The notes beneath the pieces are model-generated. The model ran no database searches, was not told the DNA's origin, and worked only from the letters and a program-made list of their open reading frames with translations. DNA of 64,000 bases from Jiangella alkaliphila (lineage in GTDB: Bacteria > Actinomycetota > Actinomycetes > Jiangellales > Jiangellaceae), in NCBI RefSeq assembly GCF_900105925.1, contig NZ_LT629791.1, positions 2,825,278 to 2,889,277 on the forward strand. The letters are read 5' to 3'. Within the stretch, counting starts at the first letter, position 1; the number at the start of each line of letters is the position of its first letter. Positions 39,420 through 47,407 of this stretch are shown one piece after another. The position numbers were made by a program, and so were the translations under genes.

Positions 39420-41404
39420 CAGGTGTAGACCCTTCCAGTGTCGTCCCGGATCTCGACACCCAGTCTGCGCGCCTCGGCCAGGATGTTCTCCGGTATCGGC
39501 GCATTCTGCACGGGGACGAGCAGGACGGGCCGGCCGTCCAGCGTCGCCCCGCGCATGGCCTCGGGGGTGGACGGGACGTCGGCGATCGGCGTCCCGGGCG
39601 GGTACTTGTTCCCGAGCGACCGGATCTCGGTGAGCGCGTGCTGCTCGGTGACCTCGGCGAGCTGGGTGGACTTGATCTCGATGATCTCATCGCCGTCGAT
39701 GTAGCCGTCGACGATGTTGTACGGGTAGCTGTCGCGGTAGACGGGGTTGCCGGCCTCGTCGACCATCGGCCGGCCGGTCTCGGGGTCGATCGCCCGCTGC
39801 TGGACCCGTAGCTGGGTGGTGCCGCCCGCGCCCTCGATGACCGGCGTCTGGGCCCGCTCGAACTCGTTGCCGCGGATGATGTTGCGCAGCCACTCGGGCA
39901 TCTCGCGCCGGTACACGCCGCCGACCGGCGCGCCGCTGGTGGCGATGCGGACGCCGGCGCCCGGGTTGGCGTTGACCACCCGGGCGCCGTCGAGCTGACG
40001 GCTGATGGCGGCGAGCTCGTCGGCGCTGAGCGCCCGGCGCACCCACTTGCCGCCGACCGCCGTCCAGCCGATGACGGGGATCACGCCGGCCGCGGACAGC
40101 CCGGCGTTGACGTAGTCGCCCTCGGCTGTGTACCAGGCCGCGTTGACGGCGTCGGCCGGCTCGCCCAGCAGCGGGATCAGGCCGACGACGTCGAGGATGG
40201 TGTGCCCGAGCCGGGAGAGCCAGTTGCGGTCGTACTCCGCCTGCGCCTCTTCCTGCTCGGTCGTGATGGTCTCGATCAGCTCGCCGGCATGGGCGGCGAT
40301 GTCGGCGCTGACGGTGCTGCCGCCCTCGAACGGCGTCACCGCCGCCTGCAGAGCTGCCTGGAACCCGGCGCCGCCGTCGCTCTGCCAGCCGCGGCGCAAG
40401 CAGTACTCGAGGAACCCGGAGGTGTCGACCTCGACGCCCTCGATCTCGACGGTGCCGGTGGTGGAGTCGTCGAAGACCCACTGCGCGGCCTCGGGGTTCG
40501 TGCCCATCGCGGCCAGGACGCCGGCCAGCGGGTCGCCGAAGCTGTCGCCACCGGGCGCGACCAGCGGGATCTCGTTGCCCCACGCCTCACGGCCCATGAG
40601 CTGTTCGCCGCCGTAGAGCTGCTCCGCCGCGTAGAAGAGGAACGGCGTGCTGAACTGGCCGCGCGAGATCACCAGCGCGAGCGCCGAGGCCTGCCCGGGG
40701 AACGCGTCGTCGTCGAGGCCGGTGTACGGGGTGGCCACGGCCTCGACCCACCGGTCGCGGATGTCGTTGGGCAGGCGCAGGTCGGCGTCGGTGCGGGTGG
40801 CCAGGCCCAGGGCGCCGCCCAGCCCGGACAGCAGCGACTCGTACTGGGCGTCGACGTCCTCGTGGTCGACCAGCGGGTTGTCGACCGCGCGCTGCCGGTA
40901 CGCCGACACCTCCGAGACCAGGATCGCGACGGCCTTGGGGTCGGTCGTGCGGGCCAGCTCCTGAGCGAAGTACGGGTCGGTGGAGTTGGCCTCCAGCAGG
41001 TCCAGCAGCTCCTGCGGGATGCCGTACTGGTCGAGGACCTCGTCGGAGACGGTGGGGTCGAGGCCGTTCTCCTCGATCAGCTCGGCGGCGCGGCGCGCGG
41101 CCTCGCGCGCCTCCTCGGGCGTGAGGGTCGAGAGCAGGCTCTCGTCGATGGTGACGATGAACTGCTGGCCGGGCGTCTGCGCCTCGATGGCTTCGGCCAT
41201 GGCCAGCCGCCGGCGCACGCCGGGCAGCTGGTCGGCGACCCAGGTGTCGACGCCGTCGAGCCGGCTCACCGACGACGTGTCGAGGTCGACGCCCTCGAGG
41301 ACGCCGGACATGGAGGTCTTGCTCTGCCCGACGGTGCTGCTGGCGGTCTCCATGGCGGAGACGAGCGAGGACATCTGCGCGATGTCGATGGATGCGGTGG
41401 CCAT
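39419..41404 (-). CDS. Polymorphic toxin with ESX-like N terminus and REase-fold C terminus
   Basis: The 661-residue protein has a helical N terminus (IDIAQMSSLVSAMETASSTV then a second helix) like WXG/LXG secretion domains. A long middle (residues about 75-430) has no family I know. A glycine/alanine-rich hydrophobic pretoxin region follows (HTILDVVGLIPLLGEPADAV, AGLSAAGVIPVIGWTAVG), typical before toxin domains. The last 140 residues form a restriction-endonuclease-like module: RNIIRGNEFERAQT, then D566 in NIVDGYIDG and E576-I-K578 in DEIIEIKST, i.e. a D-x9-E-x-K site. It should cut nucleic acid. Both ends overlap neighbours by ATGA. No secretion apparatus is in the window. Confidence 0.72.
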   Translation of the reverse strand: MATASIDIAQMSSLVSAMETASSTVGQSKTSMSGVLEGVDLDTSSVSRLDGVDTWVADQLPGVRRRLAMAEAIEAQTPGQQFIVTIDESLLSTLTPEEAREAARRAAELIEENGLDPTVSDEVLDQYGIPQELLDLLEANSTDPYFAQELARTTDPKAVAILVSEVSAYRQRAVDNPLVDHEDVDAQYESLLSGLGGALGLATRTDADLRLPNDIRDRWVEAVATPYTGLDDDAFPGQASALALVISRGQFSTPFLFYAAEQLYGGEQLMGREAWGNEIPLVAPGGDSFGDPLAGVLAAMGTNPEAAQWVFDDSTTGTVEIEGVEVDTSGFLEYCLRRGWQSDGGAGFQAALQAAVTPFEGGSTVSADIAAHAGELIETITTEQEEAQAEYDRNWLSRLGHTILDVVGLIPLLGEPADAVNAAWYTAEGDYVNAGLSAAGVIPVIGWTAVGGKWVRRALSADELAAISRQLDGARVVNANPGAGVRIATSGAPVGGVYRREMPEWLRNIIRGNEFERAQTPVIEGAGGTTQLRVQQRAIDPETGRPMVDEAGNPVYRDSYPYNIVDGYIDGDEIIEIKSTQLAEVTEQHALTEIRSLGNKYPPGTPIADVPSTPEAMRGATLDGRPVLLVPVQNAPIPENILAEARRLGVEIRDDTGRVYT

Positions 41405-41691
41405 CAGGGCGTCCAGCGTCCGTCGGGGGAGTCGGGCGGGACCATCTCGGGCCGGCCGCGGATCGCGTCGTCGACCTCGGCCACGGCCTCGTCGGCGGTG
41501 GTGTCGAGCGCGGTGTTCTGCTGGCCGAGCGCGGTGTAGAACTCGTCGGCCGTGGTGCTGACCCACGCGCCGTTGTCCATCGCGGTCTTGACGTCCTTCA
41601 GGTGGTCGCGCATGTGCCCGGCGAGGCGGTCGGCGTCGATGCGGGCGTCGCGCAACGCCGCGAGATACGGGTTGGGTATGTCGTCGGACAT
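41404..41691 (-). CDS. ESX/WXG100-like small protein
   Basis: The 95-residue acidic protein is predicted to form a two-helix hairpin (NPYLAALRDARIDADRLAGH and ADEFYTALGQQNTALDTTAD) with a turn containing W43 in NGAWVSTTA. That layout fits WXG100-superfamily partners of type VII secreted toxins, although the WxG motif is degenerate. The stop overlaps the toxin start (ATGA), so the two are made together. It probably pairs with the toxin's N-terminal helices as a targeting partner; this is inference. Confidence 0.62.
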   Translation of the reverse strand: MSDDIPNPYLAALRDARIDADRLAGHMRDHLKDVKTAMDNGAWVSTTADEFYTALGQQNTALDTTADEAVAEVDDAIRGRPEMVPPDSPDGRWTP

Positions 41692-41711
41692 CGCTCTCCG
41701 TTCTCGCGTGA

Positions 41712-42593
41712 CTACGGCTGGCGGTACAGCCAGGTCGCGCTGGAGCGCAGCGTCGCCTGCAGGGCCAGCAGCAGGTCGGAGCGTACGGCGGGCATCGGCC
41801 GGACGGTGCTGGCGACGTTCTGCGCCGGCGTGCCCTGGACGCCCAGCAGCAGCTGCAGGTGCAGCGCCCGCAGGTAGTCGAGGGTGTTCTCGCGAGCGGC
41901 GGCACGCGACGACGGCGGGCGGGCGTCGTCGCGCCAGGCCTTGGCCAGCCGGTCCAGCCAGCCCTCCAGCGGCTCGATGGTGACGAGGTCGCGGTGCAGC
42001 ACCGACATCGTCGCGTACGCCAGCCGCAGCTCCTCGCCGGCGGAGAAGCGGTGCCGGGTCGGCGTGGTCAGCCGCTCGGCCACGACGTCGAGCAGGACGC
42101 GCAGCTCGTCGGCGCCCAGGTGCCGCGACGCGCTCAGCGCACCGAGCACGTCGGCGCCGTGCACGACGGCGTTGGCCCAGCCCTGGCTGGGCGTCCAGCC
42201 GCGCAGGTCGCGCTCGCCGAGGATCCAGCCGACCGCTTGGTCGGCCCAGGTGAGCACCGCGGCGGGGTGCAGCCCGTGGGTGACGTTGTCGCGGGCGATG
42301 ACCTCGGCCAGGACGCTCGCCGAGAAGGAGCGGCGCAGGACGGAGTCGGTGCCCTCCTCGCCGAGGCCCTTCTTCAGCCCGAGCGCCAGCCCGTCGCCGA
42401 GCCCGATGAGCAGATCGTCGTAGACGCCTTCGCGGATCCAGGTCTGCAGGACCGACCGGGCGATGTCCTCGCGCACGTGCGGGTCGGTGTCGCCGAGCAT
42501 GGTGACCAGCTCGATCGTGAGCTCGTCGAGGGCAGCACCCTGGGGTAGCCGGAAGCCGTCGGCGACGACCTGCTCCCAGTAGGACTGCTGCAC
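41712..42593 (-). CDS. DUF2785-family protein
   Basis: The 293-residue helical protein carries the DUF2785 core: RSFSASVLAEVIARDN, ERDLRGWTPSQGWANAVVHG and ADVLGALSASRHLGADEL. The conserved DLRG...GWxxxxxHxAD residues suggest a buried active or metal-binding centre, but no activity is known. It is the first gene of the four-gene toxin unit (20 bases before the ESX-like gene) and its GTG start lies only 41 bases from the divergent pdtaS gene. It may be an ordinary neighbour rather than a toxin accessory. Confidence 0.82.
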   Translation of the reverse strand: MQQSYWEQVVADGFRLPQGAALDELTIELVTMLGDTDPHVREDIARSVLQTWIREGVYDDLLIGLGDGLALGLKKGLGEEGTDSVLRRSFSASVLAEVIARDNVTHGLHPAAVLTWADQAVGWILGERDLRGWTPSQGWANAVVHGADVLGALSASRHLGADELRVLLDVVAERLTTPTRHRFSAGEELRLAYATMSVLHRDLVTIEPLEGWLDRLAKAWRDDARPPSSRAAARENTLDYLRALHLQLLLGVQGTPAQNVASTVRPMPAVRSDLLLALQATLRSSATWLYRQP

Positions 42594-42634
42594 GGAGCAA
42601 TCCTCGCAGAACCACCTCCGTGGAGGGAAGCGAC

Positions 42635-44134
42635 GTGACGAGAGCTACGCTCGGTGACGTGCCGTCGCTCAACGACGTTGTCCAGCGTCACACCGATCTC
42701 TCCGAGGCCGACCTCGACTGGTTGCATGCCCTCATCGCCGACTGGCAGCTGCTGGCCGACCTCTCCTTCGCCGACCTCGTGCTCTGGGTGCCCGACCGCG
42801 ACGGCGAGGGCTACCGGGCCGTGGCCCAGATGCGCCCGACCACCGGCCCGACGGCCTACGTCGAGGACCTGGTCGGTACGTACCTCGTGAAGGGCCGGCG
42901 TCCGCTCATCGACACCGCCTACACCGAGGGCGTCATCCGCCGCGAGGGCGACCCCGAGTGGTGGGACGACGTCCCGGTGCGGGTCGAGGCCATCCCGGTG
43001 CGCCACGACGGCCGGGTGATCGCCGTCATCGGCCGGCACACCAACCTCATCGCGGTCCGCACGCCCAGCCGCCTGGAGCTGTCCTACCTCGAGTGCGGCA
43101 GCCAGCTGGCCACGCTGATCACCGAGGGCCGCTTCCCGCACACCACGCGCACCGACATGGGCCGGCGCGGAGCCCCCCGGGTCGGCGATGGCCTGGTCCG
43201 CATGGACGCCGACGGCCTCGCGCTCTACGCCAGCCCCAACGCCGTCTCCGTCTACCGGCGGCTCGGGCTCGCCGCGGACCTCGTCGGCCAGCACCTGGGC
43301 AAGGCCACCGCAGCCCTGGCGCCGCCGCCGGGTGCGCGCGACGAGCCGCTGGAGGACGTGCTGGGCGGCAGGCAGCACATCCGCACCGAGATCGAGGGCA
43401 ACGGCACGGTCATGACGTTGCGGATCATCCCGCTCGACCCGGGCGGTCAGCACGTCGGCGCGCTGGCGCTGTGCCGCGACGTCACGGAGGTGCGGCGGCG
43501 CGAGCGGGAGCTGCTGACCAAGGACGCGACCATCCGCGAGATCCACCACCGGGTCAAGAACAACCTGCAGACGGTGGCGGCGCTGCTGCGGCTGCAGTCG
43601 CGGCGCATCGCGTCGGCCGAGGGCCGGGCGGCGCTGGACGAGGCGGTCCGCCGGGTCGGCTCCATCGCGATCGTGCACGAGACCCTGTCGCAGACCGTCG
43701 ACGACACCGTCGCGTTCGACGACGTCGCCGACCGGCTGCTGGGCATGGTCGCCGAGGTGGCCGCTACGACGTCCGACGTGCGGGCCACGCGGTCGGGGAC
43801 GTTCGGCATCCTGGCCGCCGAGACGGCGACGCCGCTGGCCATGACGCTCACCGAGGTGCTGCAGAACGCCGTCGAGCACGGCCTCGGCCGCCGCGGCGGC
43901 GCGGTGCTGCTGACGGCGGAGCGGTCGGACGGGCGGCTGCTGCTGACGGTCGAGGACGACGGCGTCGGCCTGCCGCCCGGCTTCGACGCGACGACCACCG
44001 GGAACCTGGGGCTGCAGATCGTCCGGAGCCTGGTGGTCGGGGAGCTGAGCGGGACGCTGGAGATCGGGCCGCGGACCGGCGGCGGCACCCGGGTGGTGCT
44101 GGACCTCCCGGTCAAGGCCGACTCGCCGCGCTGA
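42635..44134 (+). CDS. pdtaS: PdtaS-type cytosolic sensor histidine kinase
   Basis: The 499-residue protein has a GAF-like N terminus (DWQLLADLSFADLVLWVPDR), a PAS domain (GDGLVRMDADGLALYASPNA, DVTEVRRRERELLTKD), a HisKA_2 phosphoacceptor (IREIHHRVKNNLQTVAALLR) and a HATPase (TEVLQNAVEHGLGR, VEDDGVGLPPGF, NLGLQIVRSLV). It matches mycobacterial PdtaS, which phosphorylates the ANTAR-type antiterminator PdtaR. No pdtaR is in the window. The GTG at 42635 behind GGAGGGAAGC is preferred; GTGs at 42620 and 42659 are alternatives. It faces whiB1 across a terminator. Confidence 0.92.
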   Translation: MTRATLGDVPSLNDVVQRHTDLSEADLDWLHALIADWQLLADLSFADLVLWVPDRDGEGYRAVAQMRPTTGPTAYVEDLVGTYLVKGRRPLIDTAYTEGVIRREGDPEWWDDVPVRVEAIPVRHDGRVIAVIGRHTNLIAVRTPSRLELSYLECGSQLATLITEGRFPHTTRTDMGRRGAPRVGDGLVRMDADGLALYASPNAVSVYRRLGLAADLVGQHLGKATAALAPPPGARDEPLEDVLGGRQHIRTEIEGNGTVMTLRIIPLDPGGQHVGALALCRDVTEVRRRERELLTKDATIREIHHRVKNNLQTVAALLRLQSRRIASAEGRAALDEAVRRVGSIAIVHETLSQTVDDTVAFDDVADRLLGMVAEVAATTSDVRATRSGTFGILAAETATPLAMTLTEVLQNAVEHGLGRRGGAVLLTAERSDGRLLLTVEDDGVGLPPGFDATTTGNLGLQIVRSLVVGELSGTLEIGPRTGGGTRVVLDLPVKADSPR

Positions 44135-44180
44135 CCAGGGCGCGCTGGCGGGGCGGCGCGAGCCGGGTCCGGACATACCG

Positions 44181-44213
44181 ACGCCCCGCCATTCCGGGGT
44201 TCTGGCGGGGCGT
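44181..44213. terminator. Bidirectional terminator between pdtaS and whiB1
   Basis: ACGCCCCGCCA (44181-44191) and TGGCGGGGCGT (44203-44213) form a perfect 11-bp stem with an 11-base loop. It lies 46 bases after pdtaS and 35 bases after the whiB1 stop in their respective directions. Confidence 0.8.
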
Positions 44214-44248
44214 AGCGTTTCAGCGCAGGTGCCGGGTGGGTTCCGGCG

Positions 44249-44500
44249 TCAGTAGGCTCGGGCGCGGGCTCGGGCGTTGCGGCGCTTGAGGGCGCGGCGC
44301 TCGTCCTCGGACAGCCCACCCCACACGCCGGCGTCCTGACCGCTCTCGAGTGCCCAGCTCAGGCAGGACTCGCGGACGTCGCAACGGCGGCAGACGGTCT
44401 TGGCCTCCTCGATCTGGAGCAGCGCGGGCCCGGTGTTCCCGATCGGGAAGAACAGCTCTGGGTCCTCGTCGCGACAGGCGGCACGGTGGCGCCAATCCAT
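44249..44500 (-). CDS. whiB1: WhiB1/WblE-type iron-sulfur regulator
   Basis: The 83-residue protein reads MDWRHRAACRDEDPELFFP, then KTVCRRCDVRESCLSW, GVWGGLSEDERRALKRRN. Cysteines C9, C37, C40 and C46 hold the [4Fe-4S] cluster; the basic RRALKRRNARARARA tail binds DNA. It is nearly the WhiB1 sequence of M. tuberculosis, an essential, NO-sensitive partner of the principal sigma factor. An in-frame ATG three codons upstream (44509) is less likely. A CRP-type site lies 64-77 bases upstream, as WhiB1 in mycobacteria is CRP-controlled. Confidence 0.95.
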   Translation of the reverse strand: MDWRHRAACRDEDPELFFPIGNTGPALLQIEEAKTVCRRCDVRESCLSWALESGQDAGVWGGLSEDERRALKRRNARARARAY

Positions 44501-44883
44501 GGTTCTCACAGCTCCTTATGGTGTCGTGCCGGACGGCTCGGCCGTCCAGCCACGTTGCAGTACGTGAATTCGTTCACGAATCCCTGCCCGGCCCTGTGGC
44601 TCCGTGGGGCCGAGGGGGATGACGCGAAGTCTTGCGGCGATCTACTGCGCGCTCGTGGCGCGCGGGTGACCGCGTCGCCCTACCAGGGTGACAAGTTCGT
44701 GATGCATCTACAAGGGCTTTGTGTAATCCGTCTCATGAAGGTCGGTGTAGCGTCGGTCACAGCATCGGTTCAAAACAGCCAAGATGGGACCATAACCGGC
44801 ACCTCTAGCCCTGGCAAGGGTCCTGCGCACCTGCATCTGGCAGGTTCGACCTGCTCGCCGGCTTCGGATCGACGGAGTTCCGC
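44501..44883. other. 383-base control region upstream of whiB1
   Basis: No convincing gene is present. It contains AAGGAG at about -15 of whiB1, a GGACGG...CCGTCC hairpin (about 44531-44547), the CRP-type palindrome at 44564-44577, and a small hairpin ACCTGC-ATCTG-GCAGGT at 44829-44845 that may end the lipid-kinase-like transcript. The length suggests several regulators act here. Confidence 0.6.
44564..44577. promoter_or_regulatory. CRP/FNR-type binding site upstream of whiB1
   Basis: GTGA-ATTCGT-TCAC is a perfect GTGA-N6-TCAC palindrome, equal to the cAMP-receptor-protein core. Its place upstream of whiB1 agrees with CRP control of whiB1 known in M. tuberculosis. Confidence 0.7.
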
Positions 44884-45810
44884 TCAGTAGGCGATGCGCA
44901 CCGCTCGCGGCACCGACGTCAGCGTGACCTCGGTCCGCTCGCCGATGTAGTCGCCGTCGACCTGCACCGGCAGCGGCTCGGGCGCGCGCAGCACGATCTC
45001 CTTGCGGTCGTGCAACGACACGACGGCCCGCCCGCGCGGCCCGCGCCGCGTCGTCAGCTGGGCCAGGTGCACCAGTGTCGGCGCCAGCCGCAGGCTGGTC
45101 AGCCCGAACACGTCGAGACCGGCGTTGAGGTCGGAGAACGGCGTCGGGCGCAGCGGCCGGGCGCCGAGATATGTCCACGGCGTGCAGTTGGTGACGATGA
45201 CGACCGCCAGCTCACGCACCGGCAGCCCGCCGTCGGCGGTGAGCTCGATGACGCCGTGCCGCCGCTCGGGCTGGGCGAAGAACCGGCGGATGGCGGTGCG
45301 GACGTACAACTGGACGGTGGACACCCGGCCGCGTTCGCGCTCGGCCTCGACGGCCTTGATGACGTCGGCGTCGAGCCCGAACCCCGCGGTGAAGGTGAAG
45401 TAGCGGTCGTCGAGCCGGCCCAGGCCGATGCTCTGCCGCCGGCCGGTACGCAGCGCGTCCAGCAGCAGTCCGGTCGCCTCGATGGCGTTCTCGGGGATGC
45501 CGAGGTTGCGGGCCAGCACGTTGGTGCTGCCGCCCGGGATGATCGCGACGTCGGGGATGGTCTCGCCGGCGGCCGGCGCGGGGTCGAGCAGGCCGTTGAC
45601 GACCTCGTTCACCGTGCCGTCGCCGCCGACCGACACGACCAGGCCGACGCCGTCGGCGCGGGCCTTCCTGGTCAGCTCCGTGGCGTGGCCCCGGTGGGTG
45701 GTCTCGGCGACCTGGATGTCGAGGTCGTTGCTCAGCGCCGAGAGCAGCACGTCGCGCGTGCGTAGGGACGTCGTCGTGGCGTTCGGGTTCAGGACGACGA
45801 GGGCGCGCAT
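44884..45810 (-). CDS. Diacylglycerol/sphingosine-kinase-family lipid kinase
   Basis: The 308-residue protein has the DAGK catalytic fold: MRALVVLNPNATTTSL, the nucleotide-loop VVSVGGDGTVNEVVNGLLD, IIPGGSTNVLARNLGIP and a C-terminal domain with FTAGFGLDADVIKAVE, LDVFGLTSLRLAPTLV and PVQVDGDYIGE. It should phosphorylate a lipid such as diacylglycerol at the membrane face. It follows the sigma factor gene by 35 bases and may be co-transcribed with the anti-sigma/sigma pair. whiB1 lies 383 bases downstream with its own control region. Confidence 0.9.
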   Translation of the reverse strand: MRALVVLNPNATTTSLRTRDVLLSALSNDLDIQVAETTHRGHATELTRKARADGVGLVVSVGGDGTVNEVVNGLLDPAPAAGETIPDVAIIPGGSTNVLARNLGIPENAIEATGLLLDALRTGRRQSIGLGRLDDRYFTFTAGFGLDADVIKAVEAERERGRVSTVQLYVRTAIRRFFAQPERRHGVIELTADGGLPVRELAVVIVTNCTPWTYLGARPLRPTPFSDLNAGLDVFGLTSLRLAPTLVHLAQLTTRRGPRGRAVVSLHDRKEIVLRAPEPLPVQVDGDYIGERTEVTLTSVPRAVRIAY

Positions 45811-45845
45811 GGTTGACAGCCTACGGTCCGCGGTTCCGCCGCCGG

Positions 45846-46742
45846 TCAGCGGAACATGCCCTCGCGCAGTTGGATCAAGGTGCGCGCCAGCAGCCGGGAC
45901 ACGTGCATCTGCGAGATGCCGATCTCGCCGGCGATCTGCGACTGCGTCATGCCGCGGAAGAACCGCAGCACGATGATGCGCCGTTCGCGGTCGGGCAGGC
46001 CGTCGAGCATGCGGGCCAGCGTCTCGCGGTTCTCGACGCCCTCGAGCGCCTCGTCGTCCTTGCCGATGGTCTCGATGGTGCTGGGCGCGTTGTCGCCCGG
46101 CTCAGGGGAGTCGAGCGAGACGGTGCTGTAGGCGGCCGCCGTCTCCAGCGCCTCGAGCACCTCGTCCTCGGTGGTGCGGGTGGCCTGGGCCAGCTCGGCG
46201 ATGGTCGGCGACCGGCCCAGCTGCTGCAACAGCTCCGTCGTGGCCGTGCTGATGGACAGCCGCAGCTCCTGTAGCCGCCGGGGCACCCGGATGGCCCAGC
46301 CCTTGTCGCGGAACCAGCGCTTGATCTCGCCGAGGATGGTCGGGGTGGCGTACGTCGAGAACTCGGCGCCGCGGCCGGGGTCGTAGCGGTCGATCGCCTT
46401 GATCAGCCCGATGGTGGCGACCTGGACGAGGTCCTCGTACGGCTCGCCGCGGCCGGCGAACCGGCGGGCCAGGTGCTCGGCCAGCGGCAGGTGCAGGGTC
46501 GCCAGCCGGTTGCGGACCTCGGCCCGCTCGGGGTCGTCGGCGTCGAGGCGGGACAGCCGCTCGAGCAGCGCCCGGCTGGTGACGCGGTCGACGGTGCCGC
46601 GCTGGGTCTCACCCTCGGGGGTGTCGGACTCGAGCGGCCCGACCGCCACCACCGGCCGGACGACGTCGACGACCGGACCGGCGGGCTCGTCCGTGGCCTC
46701 GCTGGTCAGCCGCGCCTCGGCAGCTCCCACCGCCTGTCTCAA
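45846..46742 (-). CDS. SigF/SigB-type alternative sigma factor
   Basis: The protein has regions 2 (LPLAEHLARRFAGRGEPYED then LVQVATIGLIKAIDRYDPGR, EFSTYATPTILGEIKRWFRD), 3 (VPRRLQELRLSISTATTELL) and 4 (LPDRERRIIVLRFFRGMTQS, IAGEIGISQMHVSRLLARTL). These mark the B/F/G group of general-stress or developmental sigma factors. The RsbW-like gene directly upstream is its probable anti-sigma factor. I start at the TTG at 46742, which overlaps the anti-sigma stop (TTGA); a GTG at 46730 is the alternative. N-terminal 60 residues are variable and acidic. Confidence 0.9.
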   Translation of the reverse strand: MRQAVGAAEARLTSEATDEPAGPVVDVVRPVVAVGPLESDTPEGETQRGTVDRVTSRALLERLSRLDADDPERAEVRNRLATLHLPLAEHLARRFAGRGEPYEDLVQVATIGLIKAIDRYDPGRGAEFSTYATPTILGEIKRWFRDKGWAIRVPRRLQELRLSISTATTELLQQLGRSPTIAELAQATRTTEDEVLEALETAAAYSTVSLDSPEPGDNAPSTIETIGKDDEALEGVENRETLARMLDGLPDRERRIIVLRFFRGMTQSQIAGEIGISQMHVSRLLARTLIQLREGMFR

Positions 46743-47125
46743 CCTCGCTTCTTGCGCAGCATGATGGACACCCGGCCGTCCTCGGCCCGCGAGGCCACCT
46801 CGCCGGCCAGCGCGGACAGGACCGTCCACGCGAAGCTGTCGCGGCTGGGGAGGTCGGTCTGCGCGGCCGGTACGGACACCACCACGTCGAGGATGTCGGT
46901 GTGCAGCTGGAAGCTGCAGTGCATGTTCGAGCCGGGGACGGCGAGCGGGAGCAGCATGGCGCCGGCCTCGTCGACCGCGATGCGCAGGTCCTCGATCTCG
47001 TCGAGCGTGAACCCGAGCCTCGCGGCCAGCCGGGCGGCGGTGGTCCGCAGCACAGTGAGGTAAGCGCTGGACGCCGGTACCTGCAGCTCCACCAGGTCAC
47101 CGAACGACGAACCGGACTCGCTCAC
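46739..47125 (-). CDS. RsbW-like anti-sigma factor (HATPase_c_2)
   Basis: The 128-residue protein starts at GTG 47125 behind AGGAGG. It has the GHKL-type serine-kinase fold of RsbW/UsfX: VELQVPASSAYLTVLRTTAA, the N-box-like LDEIEDLRIAVDEAGAMLLP and a C-terminal SFAWTVLSALAGEVASRAED. The N-box Asn is replaced (AVDEAG), as in several actinobacterial UsfX-type proteins. It should hold the downstream sigma factor inactive until an anti-anti-sigma factor intervenes; none is encoded nearby. Confidence 0.87.
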   Translation of the reverse strand: MSESGSSFGDLVELQVPASSAYLTVLRTTAARLAARLGFTLDEIEDLRIAVDEAGAMLLPLAVPGSNMHCSFQLHTDILDVVVSVPAAQTDLPSRDSFAWTVLSALAGEVASRAEDGRVSIMLRKKRG

Positions 47126-47247
47126 CAAACCTCCTCGTGTGTCTTGCTCCCCCGACCAGAGTGTCACACCCCGGCCACGTACGCCCCGACGCATCCTGCC
47201 ATCCGAGCCGGTCGGCGTGAACCGGTGCGGCCGGATCAACTCGTTGG

Positions 47248-47274
47248 GCTCGGGGATGTTCGCCGCCTACGCCA
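47248..47274 (+). repeat. Truncated duplicate of the start of the 47408 gene
   Basis: GGCTCGGGGATGTTCGCCGC and the bases following reproduce the sequence at 47398-47425 (one G fewer), which includes the ATG and first codons (MFAAYA) of the MDR oxidoreductase. The copy is 150 bases upstream and runs into unrelated sequence. The opposite strand between copies holds a 29-codon coding-like frame ending at 47268. Confidence 0.75.
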
Positions 47275-47407
47275 GCCGTCGCCACGTTCCCTCGGAGACG
47301 ATGTCGACGGCCTCGTGGACGACGATCGCGTCCAGCGACGGCAGCAGGTCCGCCACCCGAGTTGGCGGATGGTCCGCCTCACAGACTCGCTCATTTAGGC
47401 TCGGGGG

